A stretch of DNA of 6,909 nucleotides from Clostridiales bacterium (GTDB taxonomy: Bacteria > Bacillota > Clostridia > Oscillospirales > CAG-272), in the NCBI GenBank assembly GCA_012511425.1, contig JAAZGC010000004.1, positions 1-6,909 on the forward strand, given 5' to 3'. The notes under the pieces are model-generated. The model was not told the origin of the DNA and ran no database searches. It saw nothing but the letters and a program-made list of their open reading frames with translations. How positions within the stretch are numbered: the stretch's first letter is position 1; each line of letters starts with the position of its first letter. Both the position numbers and the translations under genes were made by a program. This document shows positions 5,899-6,909 of the stretch, one piece after another.

Positions 5899-6909
5899 AT
5901 GAAGAAACTCATTTCGATTCTTGCAGTCGCCGCAATGCTGATTTTCGCGTTATCGGCAGCGGTTTCTGCCGCCGAACTGCAGAACTACTGCAAAAAAGCG
6001 ACGATACTTGAAGTATCCGCCGCAGCGGACGCAAATCCCGCGGCAAACGCCATCGACGGCAAGTCCGACACCTTCTGGGCTTCCGGAAAGGCTGACACCG
6101 CCAACATCGTGGTTGACCTGGGCAAGCCGATGCCGGTCGGATACATCCAGATCATCTGGGGCGACGATTACGCCGTAAGCTACGGTTTGGGCACATCTTC
6201 CGACGCCGAAGCGGTCGCCGGAACCGATATTTATGAATCCAAAGGCGGCACCGACGAGATCACCCTCGAAAGCATCACCACCATGCGCTGCCTAAACTTC
6301 GAGCTCTATAAGCCCTCCGGATCTAACGGCTTTGCGATAAAGGAAATCGTTATTAGAAGAACCGCCGACGCGACCGAAGCGGCTGTGACCGGCTACCCGA
6401 GCTCCGGCGTGACCCCGCCCGACGGCTCCTTTATAATCAAAGGCGAGCTCATCGGTCTTGAAGAAGGCTGGGGCGGCAACGCCGACGCCGGCAGAGCCGC
6501 GGCATTCGACGGCGACATCAACACCTACTTCGACCCGCTCGGCACCGGCGACGGCTATGCCGGCGTTGACGCAGGCGAACAGTATACCCTGACCTACATT
6601 GCCATTCACCCGCGCGACGGTCAAATCGTCCGCTTCGACGGCGCCGAAATCAACGGCTCCAACGACGGCGAGAACTGGGAGCTTATCTGGATAAGCGAAG
6701 GAGAGGCCGAGGAATGGACCTGGCAGAAAATCTCCGCCGATCAGTTCAAGATTCAGAACCCGACCTTCCGCTACTTCCGCTATTTCAACGAGTTCACCCA
6801 CGGCGACGTAGGTGAAGTCGAGCTTTACGGCGTTCCGGTTGACGGCACCGTCGACTGGCTCCCCGTTGAAGAAGAGATAATAATTGAAGAAGAAGCGCCG
6901 GCAGCGCAG
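5899..6909 (+). CDS. Secreted protein with two discoidin (F5/8 type C)-like domains, 3' end cut off
   Basis: The frame is open from the ATG at 5899 to the last base (337 residues visible, no stop). A strong AAGGAGG is 10 nt upstream. Residues 1-24 form a signal peptide: a KK start, a hydrophobic core, and VSA or SAA before the cut. Residues about 30-155 resemble an F5/8 type C/CBM32 domain, with the typical ANAIDGKSDTFWAS entry (49-62), VVDLGK (71-76) and closing IKEIVIRR (147-154). A second, more divergent copy spans about 178-312, with AAFDGDINTYFD (201-212), NGSNDGENWELIW (252-264) and closing VGEVELYG (304-311). Such domains bind glycans or cell surfaces. A very acidic segment with EEEIIIEEE (324-332) then starts, perhaps a linker to a further domain or anchor beyond the window. 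No catalytic domain is visible. Confidence 0.85.
   Translation, partial: MKKLISILAVAAMLIFALSAAVSAAELQNYCKKATILEVSAAADANPAANAIDGKSDTFWASGKADTANIVVDLGKPMPVGYIQIIWGDDYAVSYGLGTSSDAEAVAGTDIYESKGGTDEITLESITTMRCLNFELYKPSGSNGFAIKEIVIRRTADATEAAVTGYPSSGVTPPDGSFIIKGELIGLEEGWGGNADAGRAAAFDGDINTYFDPLGTGDGYAGVDAGEQYTLTYIAIHPRDGQIVRFDGAEINGSNDGENWELIWISEGEAEEWTWQKISADQFKIQNPTFRYFRYFNEFTHGDVGEVELYGVPVDGTVDWLPVEEEIIIEEEAPAAQ

Noticed and set aside
6292..6801. Minus-strand open frame (169 codons) opposite the discoidin-domain gene
   Set aside because: The plus-strand frame has a promoter, ribosome binding site, signal peptide and two domains. The antisense frame is a Val/Gly/Ala-rich shadow.

Overview
The window looks like chromosomal DNA from an anaerobic Clostridia-type Firmicute (Oscillospiraceae-like, possibly an uncultured gut lineage). 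The evidence is indirect: a YtqB/MnmM tRNA methyltransferase that closely resembles the Bacillus subtilis protein, a Gram-positive style two-component pair, strong AAGGAGG ribosome binding sites, TTGACT/TATAAT promoters in AT-rich gaps, GC-rich coding DNA, and carbohydrate-active proteins (a beta-propeller glycosidase and a secreted discoidin-domain protein). The species cannot be named from this.

Left part (1-2589, + strand): a tightly packed operon that enters from outside the window. In order it holds the 3' part of a GH43-like glycosidase, an unrecognised 86-residue protein, a zeta-toxin/COG4185-type P-loop kinase, and mnmM. The first two junctions overlap (ATGA and TGATG) and the third abuts, so translation is probably coupled. 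A hairpin plus a T-run ends the operon just after mnmM.

Middle (2590-3115): a single-gene unit with its own promoter (TTGTTT-17-TATAAT). It encodes a RelB/DinJ-type ribbon-helix-helix antitoxin with no recognisable toxin beside it. A perfect 12-bp stem between this gene and the convergent kinase gene probably terminates both strands.

Right part: an OmpR-type response regulator and a six-TM sensor histidine kinase (minus strand, 5705 to 3139, 2-nt gap) are divergent from a secreted protein with two discoidin-like domains that runs off the right edge. The 184-nt divergent region holds an extended -10 promoter for each side. Between them lies a pair of TTAAGA repeats 11 bp apart, the spacing expected of an OmpR-family binding site, placed just upstream of the regulator's -35 element. 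The simplest reading is a self-regulated two-component system that may also control the neighbouring secreted protein.

No RNA genes, CRISPR arrays, insertion sequences or attachment sites were seen. The most unusual points are the zeta-kinase/small-protein pair embedded in a housekeeping-type operon, the solitary antitoxin, and the candidate response-regulator box.
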